Source of the DNA: Paenibacillus jilunlii | Lineage (GTDB): Bacteria; Bacillota; Bacilli; Paenibacillales; Paenibacillaceae | Assembly: GCF_900102965.1 (NCBI RefSeq) | Contig: NZ_FNGM01000017.1 | Span: 62,001 to 126,000, forward strand | Direction: 5' to 3' | DNA length: 64,000 nucleotides | Part shown: positions 53,029 to 61,984 of the stretch, one piece after another | Numbering within the stretch: position 1 is the first letter of the stretch | Layout of the letters: every line of letters starts with the position of its first letter | The notes under the pieces: model-generated | The model's input: only the letters and a program-made list of their open reading frames with translations | Database searches by the model: none | Told to the model about the DNA's origin: nothing | Position numbers and translations under genes: made by a program

Positions 53029-55335
53029 CTATTGTACAAATCTTTTAAAATATGCCGCTGTCGCATCATCAAAAGTATACTGTATTTTTTTTGGTGGCAT
53101 GCCTGATAACAAGCGCTGAACTTTTCTGTCATCAACAACCGGCAAAGAAATTTCATATATTATTTCTGCTATTGCTTTCATTGAGTCTTTAGGCCAACCG
53201 TAACGTGCTACTTCTTGAGTACCCAGTCTGATCCCATAACCATAAAACAACTCTTTTTTCTTCTTATTTAATGTAACTCCAAATCGTATGCTATTCTCAA
53301 ATATTCTGTCCATAATTTCCTTATCTGTATATATAAAAACCTCATGTGTACTTGTATATTTGTTATCATCAACTTTCCCAACTTTAAATCCCCGTTCTTC
53401 CAGTTCGGCTGAAAGAACATTTGAGAGCTCCACAATATGCTCTTGATATGACTTTCCAAAAGTTTCAAATTCTATCATGGCAAATAATAAACTTACCTTC
53501 TGGTGCATTTGTGTATGCCGTATATATATAGGGTTAATGCTGGTTTCTAATCTTTTGTGCAATTCTTCACTATTGGTCAGTATTAGGCCACTTGCAGGAC
53601 CAGGGAATGTTTTATGCGTTCCCCCGAACATTACCATATTTTTAACGGTTTTTATTGGATTATCAATTAAATCTGCAGCGATCAGACCCAACAACTGACT
53701 CGCATCATATAAAACAGTAGTATTTGTTGTATCAATTTTTTCGAACTGAAATGGACGTATAATGTCAGAAGGGGCCAGCAAAACAAATTTTATCTTTTCA
53801 TCCTTCAGTCGTTGATTTAATTTATCATAATCAATATCTTGTTTTTCAAAATCAAACGGAACTTCACCTACTTCAAGTCCCAATCTTTCTGCAATTGGCT
53901 TAACAGAAGCATGGCCACCAGCCGAAGCGCCCAAATTTAAAATGCTGTCCCCAATTTCGGAGAGTGCAGAAAGAACCATCATAAGACAATTCATTCCTGT
54001 AAGTGTTCTCGCATCAGAATATTTAGCGCCGAATAATTTATAACATTGATCGGAAATCATTTGATAAAATGGAAGTAAGTATGAACTTCCAATAAAGTTA
54101 TCTTGCTCCGAATAAGAATATGTGTTTCCAACAATGTATCTCTCCTGAAATCCCATTGACAGAGGCATATTAGCAAATGGCGATATAACATTTTCGGCTG
54201 CACATAAAGGTAAGGTTTTATCATAATAAGTAATAAAGCTTTCCGTTAAATTAACTAATTCCTGTATTTCGTTGTCATAGCGCTTTATATCTAGAACTTC
54301 CAAGTCTTTTGTTATGCGGCATATATATCTTTTTTGTTCAAATGTAAATGTAAAGCCTCGCCCAAGATCCTCTTTTGTTATAGGCTTGAAATTTCTAAGA
54401 TTATTTTCACTTGTTCTCATGTTTTCAGCTATTTGACAAAGCAAGGCCGATTGCGCATCATTACAGTAGGAGATATCAAATTCGCGCAATTCTTCAAGAG
54501 AATCAAATTCATAAATAATGTTTCCATTACAGCGTTTTGCGTACATATAAAGCTCGCTGAGATGTTCATCCTGAATATCCGCCCAAAACTTTTGCATCGT
54601 TTCAGGAGAATTATATTCCTTATCAAGGATTTCCAAAAAAGCTTTCGAAAATCTTTCATTAAAAAATGCATACCCTAATGTTATCCAAGTATCGGACACT
54701 CCATAAAACGTATTACAAATTCGATCGTGTACATCTGTTTCGATGCCACGTTCATCAGTCACACCTTCCCTGTAAACAGTGCAATAGTAAGCATCAAATG
54801 CATACTTTTGGAATATATTCTCGTTAAAATACAGATCTGCCGATGTAATTATGGTGTTTTTAAGATATTCTCTTGCAGCGTATACACTTGCATGATTGTT
54901 GCGAACCTTATATGTGTCTGTTTCAACCAGCTTAACGTCATATTTTTCAACAAGATACGAAAACATCTCTTTCATATGCCCTACAACAATTATAATCTCT
55001 GAAATTCCGGCTTCCTTAAGCTGACATATCTGTCTTTCAATCATTACTTCGCCTTTTACCTCTAAAAGAGCCTTTGGTTTTTCAAAGCAAAGAGGAACAA
55101 ACCTTGAAGATACCCCTGCAGCCAAAATAATAGCATTTTCAATCGTATGCCCGTTTAAATACTGTTCACCCCTTTGAGTCAGCTTATCTTCAGCAATATA
55201 TTTATCATAAACAAGACTGCGATATTCTTGTTCTATAATAGAATAAGGTTTGAATAGTCTTCGGGCATACTCCTTGACATCCCAGCTATTCCCATCCTTT
55301 ATAAGGAGCATAATATCAAACATTATCTTATTCAT
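53029..55335 (-). CDS. Winged-helix / nucleotidyltransferase / SHMT-like PLP enzyme fusion
   Basis: 768 residues. N-terminal winged helix about 1-62. A LicC-type nucleotidyltransferase about 66-290 with ILAAGVSSRFVPLCFEKPKA, VVGHMKEMF and TSADLYF. From about 375 a serine-hydroxymethyltransferase-like PLP domain: AAENVISPFA, RTLTGMNCLMMVLSAL, ASAGGHASVKP, YDASQLLGLIAADL, and the Schiff-base lysine K575 in GGTHKTFPGPASG. SHMT has DxAH where this has DASQ. The N-half should load CMP from CTP onto a phosphorylated small molecule; the PLP half may modify an amino-acid-derived group. GGAGGAAAA precedes the ATG. Confidence 0.82.
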   Translation of the reverse strand: MNKIMFDIMLLIKDGNSWDVKEYARRLFKPYSIIEQEYRSLVYDKYIAEDKLTQRGEQYLNGHTIENAIILAAGVSSRFVPLCFEKPKALLEVKGEVMIERQICQLKEAGISEIIIVVGHMKEMFSYLVEKYDVKLVETDTYKVRNNHASVYAAREYLKNTIITSADLYFNENIFQKYAFDAYYCTVYREGVTDERGIETDVHDRICNTFYGVSDTWITLGYAFFNERFSKAFLEILDKEYNSPETMQKFWADIQDEHLSELYMYAKRCNGNIIYEFDSLEELREFDISYCNDAQSALLCQIAENMRTSENNLRNFKPITKEDLGRGFTFTFEQKRYICRITKDLEVLDIKRYDNEIQELVNLTESFITYYDKTLPLCAAENVISPFANMPLSMGFQERYIVGNTYSYSEQDNFIGSSYLLPFYQMISDQCYKLFGAKYSDARTLTGMNCLMMVLSALSEIGDSILNLGASAGGHASVKPIAERLGLEVGEVPFDFEKQDIDYDKLNQRLKDEKIKFVLLAPSDIIRPFQFEKIDTTNTTVLYDASQLLGLIAADLIDNPIKTVKNMVMFGGTHKTFPGPASGLILTNSEELHKRLETSINPIYIRHTQMHQKVSLLFAMIEFETFGKSYQEHIVELSNVLSAELEERGFKVGKVDDNKYTSTHEVFIYTDKEIMDRIFENSIRFGVTLNKKKKELFYGYGIRLGTQEVARYGWPKDSMKAIAEIIYEISLPVVDDRKVQRLLSGMPPKKIQYTFDDATAAYFKRFVQ

Positions 55336-55364
55336 TGCTTTTCCTCCAAAAAGTTTATTTGTGT

Positions 55365-56198
55365 TTAATTATCCTTTGGGAACGTCAGCTTTGACACAGG
55401 GTGAACCTTTCTTTTTTCTATAGGCGGCAGTTTCAAATAATCACCATACAGAAATCTTAAATATTCATCATAATCGCGGCAAGCCTTAAGCGTTACACTT
55501 TCAAACTTCATGTCAATAGTATCCTCATACCACTTCCGCTTATAACCATAGACACGATTACATGCTGGAAATGTTAGACTTTTAACCATTTCAGTGCTTT
55601 TTCTATTGCGATATTTAACATAATGGGCATACCTGTTTTTCACTGTCTTTTCAGGTATTAAGTTTAATATTTTATAGATCAGTTTACTAACCCCGCTGGC
55701 AGTACGCTTTCCCACTTCAGAGTAAAGTATCTTTCGATAAATGAAAGAGTGAAAATTACATATACAGCGTGATATATAATTATCTGGAACATTGTCACAA
55801 ACAAATATATCAAGAAAAATCCCTTGCTCATATGGCATGTATTCTTGATTTAACCTAATAAATTCCGTATTTGAACGACGTAATTTAGCATATCCCCATC
55901 TATAACCATGTGTCCGATTTAAATCATGAAGATAAAACTTATCTTCATCTAATTCTTGATCCACCACCAAAAGAAACTTCTGATATTCATCACGATTTAA
56001 AATTACATCCGCATCATCATCCCATGGAATAAATCCGCCATGTCTTATAGCACCAAGTAATGTGCCACCGTCAATGCTGTAAGTTATATTATGTTTTCTG
56101 CATATTCTATCAAATTCAATAAGAAGTTCTAATTCTATGCTTTGCAGTTGCTTTAATTCCTCAGGGGATAAATTATAGGATTTTTTGCTTCTGTCCAT
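55365..56198 (-). CDS. LicD-type phosphotransferase
   Basis: 277 residues, one LicD domain: LSPEELKQLQSIELELLIEF, GTLLGAIRHGGFIPWDDDAD (metal-binding DDD), and the C-terminal YGYKRKWYEDTIDMKFE, YGDYLKLPP. No extra module, unlike the other LicD protein of the cluster. Predicted to move a CDP-activated phospho-group (such as the product of its downstream neighbour) to the glycan. A decayed relative lies at 60944-61170. Confidence 0.88.
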   Translation of the reverse strand: MDRSKKSYNLSPEELKQLQSIELELLIEFDRICRKHNITYSIDGGTLLGAIRHGGFIPWDDDADVILNRDEYQKFLLVVDQELDEDKFYLHDLNRTHGYRWGYAKLRRSNTEFIRLNQEYMPYEQGIFLDIFVCDNVPDNYISRCICNFHSFIYRKILYSEVGKRTASGVSKLIYKILNLIPEKTVKNRYAHYVKYRNRKSTEMVKSLTFPACNRVYGYKRKWYEDTIDMKFESVTLKACRDYDEYLRFLYGDYLKLPPIEKRKVHPVSKLTFPKDN

Positions 56199-56276
56199 TA
56201 TACAGCCCTTTCAATATTTATCCTTTATCCATAATATAAAAATCACTCAATCACAAAGCACACCTAACTTCCTTAT

Positions 56277-57608
56277 TTACTTCCGTTTCTCCAAAAACTT
56301 TTCCATAATTTCCGCTATTAGAATTGAATCTTTACATGTCAGCTTGAATTCACTCTCGGTGTTGCCGTTTATCATAGAAAGAAAATCAATGATCTCATAT
56401 CTCAATCCGTCACCAAGAAAGCTGTCAGAGTATTTTTCAATATCATTTGGATTTTCATAGTGTACCTCAAAATAAGTTGTTTTCCACCATGGTGAATCCA
56501 CTTTGATATATCCTTTAGTTCCTGATATGATAAGCTGGCCCTCAGATTTTACTCCGAGGCCACAAGTAGCAGTCCCGATACCGTTTGGATATCTGAAATA
56601 TGCCTTTGTAAAAATATCAAGACCGTTTTCGTCTTTTATTGAATCAAATCGTATATCTTCGTACTCAGTGCCAAAGATCTTAATAATAGGAAGCATTGTA
56701 TAGCTTCCAAGCTCAGTGAAGCTACCACCGAATTTTAAATCAGTCAGTTCACGGCTTGCAGGATTTTCAAGCTTCGTAAAGCAAGCCTCAACATTACGTA
56801 TACTCCCGATCATTCCACTGCACGCGATTCCCATCAGCTTGCTGAAACCTGGGCAATAAGCTGTTTTAATTCCTTCAAAAAGCACCAAATTATGCTCCTT
56901 TGCATATCCGAAAAGCTCTTCTGCCTGTGTTTTTTCCAAAACCATAGGTTTTTCACAGAAAACATGCTTTCCATGCTCAAGCGACATTTTGATGTATTTG
57001 TAATGCGTTTCGTGCGGCGACGCAATGTAAACCGCATCAACTGCAGCAAAGAAATCTTCAATATCGGTATAGGGATTAATCTGCCATTTTTCGGCAAATC
57101 TTATGGCACTTTCTGCATTTGGATTATATATGCCCTGTGTATTTATACCGCTAACAAGCTTCACTTCCGGTATAAACCTCTCCGCAATACGTCCTGTTCC
57201 GATAATTCCAATTCTCTGAATATGCTTATTTTGAGTGCGAAGCATTGTGCTGGAAATATCCTTAGTTCTTTCAAGATATACAACCTTACAATAATCGTTA
57301 AGATAATCAAACTGGCCGATCCAGTCTGAACCCACAGTAAAAATATCAATATGATATTTTTTAATATCTCGGAATTTCTGTCCCTGTGACTCTTCAATAA
57401 TAATTTCATCGGCAAAACCCGTTTTTCGAACATTTTCAACTCGAGTCATCAATGAATCTATTACATTCAGCTTTCCTCTAGTCTGGTCATATCCCTCGGT
57501 GGTAACGCCAACAATAAGATAATCGCCAAGTTCTTTAGCTCTTTGAAGCAGTCTGTAATGACCTTCATGGAACAAATCGAATGTACCGTAAGTTATTACT
57601 TTAGTCAT
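56277..57608 (-). CDS. Cytidylyltransferase fused to Gfo/Idh/MocA oxidoreductase
   Basis: 443 residues. Residues 1-128: TagD-like cytidylyltransferase (TYGTFDLFHEGHYRLLQ with H14 and H17; ISSTMLR at 118-124). Residues 131-443: NAD-dependent dehydrogenase (RIGIIGTGRIAERFIPEVK, YIASPHETHYKYIK, CEKPMVL, FGGSFTELGSYTM). Reductase plus cytidylyltransferase parallels the TarJ/TarI pair that makes CDP-ribitol, so this fusion may both make and activate a polyol phosphate; inference. A decayed copy of the oxidoreductase lies at 60.6-60.9 kb. Confidence 0.88.
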   Translation of the reverse strand: MTKVITYGTFDLFHEGHYRLLQRAKELGDYLIVGVTTEGYDQTRGKLNVIDSLMTRVENVRKTGFADEIIIEESQGQKFRDIKKYHIDIFTVGSDWIGQFDYLNDYCKVVYLERTKDISSTMLRTQNKHIQRIGIIGTGRIAERFIPEVKLVSGINTQGIYNPNAESAIRFAEKWQINPYTDIEDFFAAVDAVYIASPHETHYKYIKMSLEHGKHVFCEKPMVLEKTQAEELFGYAKEHNLVLFEGIKTAYCPGFSKLMGIACSGMIGSIRNVEACFTKLENPASRELTDLKFGGSFTELGSYTMLPIIKIFGTEYEDIRFDSIKDENGLDIFTKAYFRYPNGIGTATCGLGVKSEGQLIISGTKGYIKVDSPWWKTTYFEVHYENPNDIEKYSDSFLGDGLRYEIIDFLSMINGNTESEFKLTCKDSILIAEIMEKFLEKRK

Positions 57609-57620
57609 ACAGATAGCCCC

Positions 57621-60152
57621 CTAATTTCCATTCAGATGCTCTTTAATAAATTCATGGACCTTTTTACCACATGTTCCGTCATTATTAGCGGCAATTTCTC
57701 CATAAGCTGCAATCTGATTCTCCTTATTAAAGGCATTTCCCGTGATATTTTCCTCAAGGAAATCAGAGAGTGTATTAAACACACTTTCTTCGGAGCAATA
57801 CTGCAACCATTCGGAATTCTTTTTAAACCCCGGCTCGTTTGCCTTTAACTCATTGATGTTAAAATCTATATTGATTTCTTCATATTTGCTGTTTTCCAAA
57901 TCAATATTGTATAGCTTTCTGTCGTAAAGTGAAAATAAATTATAGAACTTCTTAGCTTCACCTTTCGGATAAAGGAACCAGCTTTTGCACCATGAAGAAT
58001 AATATCCGTTCTTTATACTATTCGGAGTATCAAACGGAGGTTGCCATTCAATAGATTCACCTGTAACTCTATTAAGCTTAATGTACATATTCGACCAATA
58101 TGGAGCTAAATAGACATAGTCTCCACAGAAAGCAGGATGGCTAAAAGGCCGTTCCATACATTCAAAGCCAAAATTAATATGTCTACATTTCAGATTCTCA
58201 GGAAAATCCGAATATTCACGAACTTCACCGCTTTCAGGATTCCAGCACGTAACAATAGTTCCCGAAAAAGGCATCAACCATAAATTACTACCGTCAGAAT
58301 CCAACGTCATACAGCCTCCGGCATTATTTCCGCCTGTGGTCAGTACCTGTTCTTTTCCGCTTTCAGCTTCAATGGCCAACACACGGTTATCTACGGGAGA
58401 GGCAATAAACAAATATCCGTTCTGAACACAAAAGCCGCCTACCAGTCGTTCGCCACTTCCTTTGCCGATAATAATATCAAGATTAGCATCGAAATATTTG
58501 ATTTCTCCATTTGCAGTATTGTATCTTACTATAGCAGGATAAAAAAGTGGTATTAGGAAAATGTATTTTCCACAGCTTACTGCTCCTGAAAATGAGCCAG
58601 GACGTTCAATGTATTTTTTCAACCTAATACGTTTGCTGATTTTGTTCTCATTAAGAATGATTATATCCTGTGCATTTCTTGGACAAATGTACGTTTCATT
58701 CCCGAAAGTCAATGTATATGCATAGTAATCTCCATAAGCATGATCGGACAAATCACATAGATACTGGTACTTATAATTGTTATCCGGAGAATAATAAAGT
58801 TTATTCCCGCGTGTAATCAACCATTTATCATCAGTGTACATATTGAATCCTCTGATAATCATTTCACCGCGCCAGTCGTCTTCAACAGGTTCCGTATTAA
58901 TATTATTATCCAAAATAAATATCGGCTTTCCTGCAATACCGAAAAGGGAAACAACAGAAGTACCCGAATCACCAATGTAAGCGTCACAAAGCGCGATGGT
59001 ATTTGCAACATCTGGTGTGTCATCATAAATGCCGATATCATTTTCAATGAAAAATCTTTTTATTTTAGAATAAATCTGTTTAAATTCCGGTCTCATGGAA
59101 TCAAGTGTAGATTCAAGCAATGGATGCGGTCTCCACAGCAGGCATACATCATCATGGGCTGCAAATACACTAAATACATATTGCATTTTTTTCAAAAATA
59201 CTTGAGTATTACTCAATAAACCGTTTATACTGGTGTTGTAAAAATAAACCTTTTTACCTGTCATTTTTGCTTTCCAAGCAGCAGGCGGCTCAGGCGGATT
59301 ATTGCATATTCTCACAACCCTATCAAACTTGGGTGAACCCAATGGAAGTAGTTTTTTTGAAAAGCTCGAATCAAAAAAGCCACGATATTTCTCCGCTTGT
59401 GTAATAATATAATCTGCATGATAATATGCAGAACAACTCTTTTGTCCCTCACTCATACCACCGGAAGTCGAATAATAAGGAATATAAACCAGCGTATCTG
59501 TATACTTTTTTAATTCATGGGAGTAAAACCTCGGATCAACAGAAGTAACTGTGTTGTAGATGTCATACGGATTATGAATATAGATAACATCCGGTCTGCG
59601 AATACTTATGTCATAGGATTCATAATGAGTAACCGGAACATAATCAGGCAGATCTCCGCCCTCATAATGAAATTCACCGAATGAACCACCAGGTTTTCGG
59701 TCGTAGTATGGTATAGGTACAACATAAGCATCGCATTGTGCATCTTCGTTTGCTGCCATCCATACGCTTTCAAGCGAGTCCCACATTGACGCCTTATAAG
59801 GGAAAAATGCAACCTCGATTTTGTTTGGCTTGAGCTCATTTCTAATGCTGTTTTCAATCATCCTAAGTTCTTTTTTTAGTTGCTTAATGAAGCTCACATG
59901 GATGGTTTCAATTTCCATGGCAATATTATAGAGGCTCGTGTGGTATTCGGTTAACAATTCAACCGTTCGTGTATCTTCACCTTCAAAATTCTCTATAAAC
60001 TCACCCATATGAATCGCCGCATCTTGGCAGTCTCTCAATAGATTGATTACAGTCGGGATATTTTTTCGGGAAAATTGCCGATTGATTTCATCAGTCGCCT
60101 CATACAGTGTTGTTACTAATTTCTGAATTTGTTCTTGTTGATGCTTCCTCAT
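57621..60152 (-). CDS. Glycerophosphotransferase-like protein with C-terminal beta-propeller
   Basis: About 843 residues from ATG 60152 (GGCGGGAG upstream; frame open to 60212). N-terminal helical region (1-110), then a TagB/TagF-like domain about 115-450 with FFPYKASMWDSLESVW, LPLGSPKFDRV, LLWRPHPLLESTLD, DAYIGDSGTSVVSLFG. From about 460 to 740 come repeated beta units (GAVSCGKYIFLIPLFYPAIV, VQNGYLFIASPVDNRVLAIE, LWLMPFSGTIVTCWNPESGE) typical of a propeller. First gene of the glycan cluster on the intact side. Confidence 0.8.
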   Translation of the reverse strand: MRKHQQEQIQKLVTTLYEATDEINRQFSRKNIPTVINLLRDCQDAAIHMGEFIENFEGEDTRTVELLTEYHTSLYNIAMEIETIHVSFIKQLKKELRMIENSIRNELKPNKIEVAFFPYKASMWDSLESVWMAANEDAQCDAYVVPIPYYDRKPGGSFGEFHYEGGDLPDYVPVTHYESYDISIRRPDVIYIHNPYDIYNTVTSVDPRFYSHELKKYTDTLVYIPYYSTSGGMSEGQKSCSAYYHADYIITQAEKYRGFFDSSFSKKLLPLGSPKFDRVVRICNNPPEPPAAWKAKMTGKKVYFYNTSINGLLSNTQVFLKKMQYVFSVFAAHDDVCLLWRPHPLLESTLDSMRPEFKQIYSKIKRFFIENDIGIYDDTPDVANTIALCDAYIGDSGTSVVSLFGIAGKPIFILDNNINTEPVEDDWRGEMIIRGFNMYTDDKWLITRGNKLYYSPDNNYKYQYLCDLSDHAYGDYYAYTLTFGNETYICPRNAQDIIILNENKISKRIRLKKYIERPGSFSGAVSCGKYIFLIPLFYPAIVRYNTANGEIKYFDANLDIIIGKGSGERLVGGFCVQNGYLFIASPVDNRVLAIEAESGKEQVLTTGGNNAGGCMTLDSDGSNLWLMPFSGTIVTCWNPESGEVREYSDFPENLKCRHINFGFECMERPFSHPAFCGDYVYLAPYWSNMYIKLNRVTGESIEWQPPFDTPNSIKNGYYSSWCKSWFLYPKGEAKKFYNLFSLYDRKLYNIDLENSKYEEINIDFNINELKANEPGFKKNSEWLQYCSEESVFNTLSDFLEENITGNAFNKENQIAAYGEIAANNDGTCGKKVHEFIKEHLNGN

Positions 60153-60212
60153 CAAACTCCCGCCTCTGTATGAATGTAATATTTCTATGTCATACCCTAC
60201 TATACTTCGCAA

Positions 60213-60523
60213 ACATGAACTATGCTAACCGAAGCCTTCAGGAAAAAATTGAGTCTTATTGGGTCTAGCACCTCGGACATATACACGAGTTTATTATTAT
60301 ATGGCTTATATCGGTTACAAACTTCTATTAATGAAGTGTCAGGGGAAAATTGCCGATTCAGGGCACTTTGGAAGACTGTGAACGGTATGCGCCCTGCGTT
60401 AGCCCTTTCTTTACTCTAACAGAACGAATAATAGTTCTCGCATCACCCCTTAAACGATGAGTTCTTCCTTGCTCATATCGTCCTTACATCCACAATCTTC
60501 CGTATCTATTTTTCTATTATTCC
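60213..60523. other. Gap upstream of the glycan cluster
   Basis: No gene supported. A 16-base match, GGGAAAATTGCCGATT, recurs here (about 60344) and inside the start of the preceding gene (about 60068), which hints at a small duplication. An open frame of 65 codons on the plus strand has no ribosome binding site. Confidence 0.4.
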
Positions 60524-60646
60524 TAAGGAAAACGTACATTTACAGCAGAGTTCAAGGAACAGATGGTAAAGCTATATGTGAATGGAAAATCAAGAACGAG
60601 CATTGTGCGGAAATACGATTTGAATGAGTCGGCCATAAGATCATAG
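60524..60646 (+). mobile_element. IS3-family transposase OrfA remnant
   Basis: The plus strand reads GKRTFTAEFKEQMVKLYVNG then SIVRKYDLNESAIRS and a stop, the first helix-turn-helix of IS3/IS150-group OrfA proteins. No start codon, OrfB or terminal repeats remain. It abuts the broken end of the Gfo/Idh remnant, so the insertion may have broken that gene. Confidence 0.7.
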
Positions 60647-60943
60647 GCATATCTTAAAGCTGTCTTAATAGCTTCCAACAAGACAAGTCCCTTATTCTTA
60701 GCTGACTGGTAATGCTCATCAGCCTGGGCAGTCTGCAGGACCAGAGATTTCTCACATGAAACATACTTGCCCTGTTCGAGTGCTTTTCGTATATACTCAT
60801 AGAACTGTTCTGCATACTTTCTGGCACTGTCAACACGGGGATTGTAAACCCCCTCAAGATTGGATCCGCTTACATATTTGACTTCTGGTACAAACCGCAT
60901 TACAATTCTTCCACACCCGATAACTCCAAGCCTGACAATACTA
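60647..60943 (-). pseudogene. Decayed Gfo/Idh/MocA oxidoreductase
   Basis: The frame DSIVRLGVIGCGRIVMRFVP, GVYNPRVDSARKYAEQF, then ALEQGKYVSCEKSLVLQTAQ and LLEAIKTA parallels residues 131-280 of the fusion protein at 56277-57608. The segment with the substrate-side motif (YIASPHETH in the intact copy) is deleted, EKP has become EKS, and the C-terminal half is lost at the IS3 remnant. No start codon with a ribosome binding site. Confidence 0.75.
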
Positions 60944-61170
60944 TCATCCTGGAGGAAACTCAAGATATTCTCCAAATTTAAAAATCAGATAACCATCGTA
61001 ATTCTTGGCAGCCGGGAAGTAATGACCCTCAAATTCTATGTCTGCCAGGTCTACGTACCACTTTCGGTAATAACCGTAGTATCCATTATTTGGAGTAGGG
61101 AAGGTTAAAATGCTGTATCAGTTGCATCTGCCTTAGATCTTCAGGAGGCACTGCTCTATACTCCATCACC
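60944..61170 (-). pseudogene. Decayed LicD gene with internal deletion
   Basis: From 61170 the frame reads MVMEYRAVPPEDLRQMQLIQ, a LicD N-terminus. After a junction it reads ILTFPTPNNGYYGYYRKWYV and FPAAKNYDGYLIFKFGEYLE to a stop at 60944-60946, the LicD C-terminus (compare SLTFPACNRVYGYKRKWYED in the intact gene at 55365). All the catalytic middle is missing. Confidence 0.75.
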
Positions 61171-61405
61171 ATAGTTTTACCTCACTTCTATTTAAACACC
61201 ATATTATCACCCAAATATTATTTTCGACAATCATTTCAGTATATAAATTCGACATAAAAATACAAAAACCTTATATTTATGATTAATCGTTACATTTAAC
61301 AACCCCCCCTAACGGATGAATAAGGTTGCTCACCTGGAGTTGGGCCTAACACTTTTAGTTTCCAACTCGGCTATCGTAGGATACTGGTGTGAAAATTGTT
61401 TCCCG
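61171..61405. other. AT-rich spacer
   Basis: No gene, repeat or promoter recognised in this stretch between the decayed LicD gene and the duplicated secreted-protein fragment. Confidence 0.4.
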
Positions 61406-61648
61406 ACACCAACGGGCGATCGGTCGATCCTGATGGTGACGATGAATACTAGCCTTGAAAGGAATTCGATCTAAGTATGGAGGAAGTCAATGACTTTATG
61501 AATTGGTACGAAAATAAACAATCCAGCACAGGAATGGCATTCTATGCAATTAATAAACATGCCAACAATAAGGGACCATTCACAAGCCGAAAAGATTATG
61601 AAATCTTCGATAAGATCCTTACCTTTGAAGTAAGTGAGCACACAGTAG
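61406..61648 (+). pseudogene. Inverted, frameshifted copy of the C-terminal domain of the 61985 protein
   Basis: TGDRSILMVTMNTSLER, then after a 1-base loss DLSMEEVNDFMNWYENKQ and NNKGPFTSRKDYEIFDKILT. The neighbour gene ends with TGDRAILVVTMNTGLEK, DLSMDEVNSFINWYENKQ and NNKGPFTSRKDYVIFDKILT. This copy lies on the opposite strand, lacks signal peptide and linker, and is followed by its own terminator. Confidence 0.8.
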
Positions 61649-61663
61649 TATATAGAAAAAAAC

Positions 61664-61697
61664 CAACCCGTCAGGCACATCCCTGGTGGGTTATTTT
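61664..61697 (+). terminator. Hairpin terminator after the duplicated fragment
   Basis: AACCCGTCAG pairs with CTGGTGGGTT (two wobbles) and is followed by ATTTT. Its survival supports that the fragment was once the 3' end of a full gene. Confidence 0.65.
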
Positions 61698-61914
61698 ATG
61701 TATGCTCTAAACTCAAATCCCTCCGGATGAACCGGACTCCTGCTATCTTGGATAGAGTCTGGGGATATCCTACTATGCTACCGTAATCCATTATACGCTC
61801 TTCTGGATCGTCCTTCAGTCGGAACCAGACGCATCCCTTAAACTCTAACAGAGCGACGACGAAGAATACTATATCGCTCTCCAGGACTTTGTATGTAATA
61901 CTGAAATAATTCAC
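61696..61914 (-). CDS. Possible small protein, unknown
   Basis: A 72-codon frame (GTG start, AAGGA directly before it with no spacing) reads YKVLESDIVFFVVALLEFKG and IVGYPQTLSKIAGVRFIRRD, a plausible globular protein, but I recognise no family. The poor start spacing and lack of similarity make it doubtful; it may be the end of a larger lost gene. Confidence 0.25.
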   Translation of the reverse strand: MNYFSITYKVLESDIVFFVVALLEFKGCVWFRLKDDPEERIMDYGSIVGYPQTLSKIAGVRFIRRDLSLEHT

Positions 61915-61925
61915 TCCTTAAAATT

Positions 61926-61954
61926 AAAAACCCCACCATTGCTGGTAGGGTATA
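61926..61954 (-). terminator. Terminator of the 61985 gene
   Basis: ACCCTACCA / TGGTGGGGT stem (one G-T), GCAA loop, then TTTTTAATTTT on the minus strand, 31 bp after the stop codon. Confidence 0.88.
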
Positions 61955-61984
61955 GTGCTCGTTACTGGAACAACGTGTAAAATG

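Noticed and set aside
53029..55335. Interpretation as a plain serine hydroxymethyltransferase gene
   Set aside because: The N-terminal 290 residues are a nucleotidyltransferase and the SHMT active-site DxAH is DASQ; a housekeeping glyA is unlikely in this cluster.
60222..60419. 65-codon plus-strand frame
   Set aside because: No start signal or similarity; lies in a decayed gap that shares a short duplicated stretch with the neighbouring gene.
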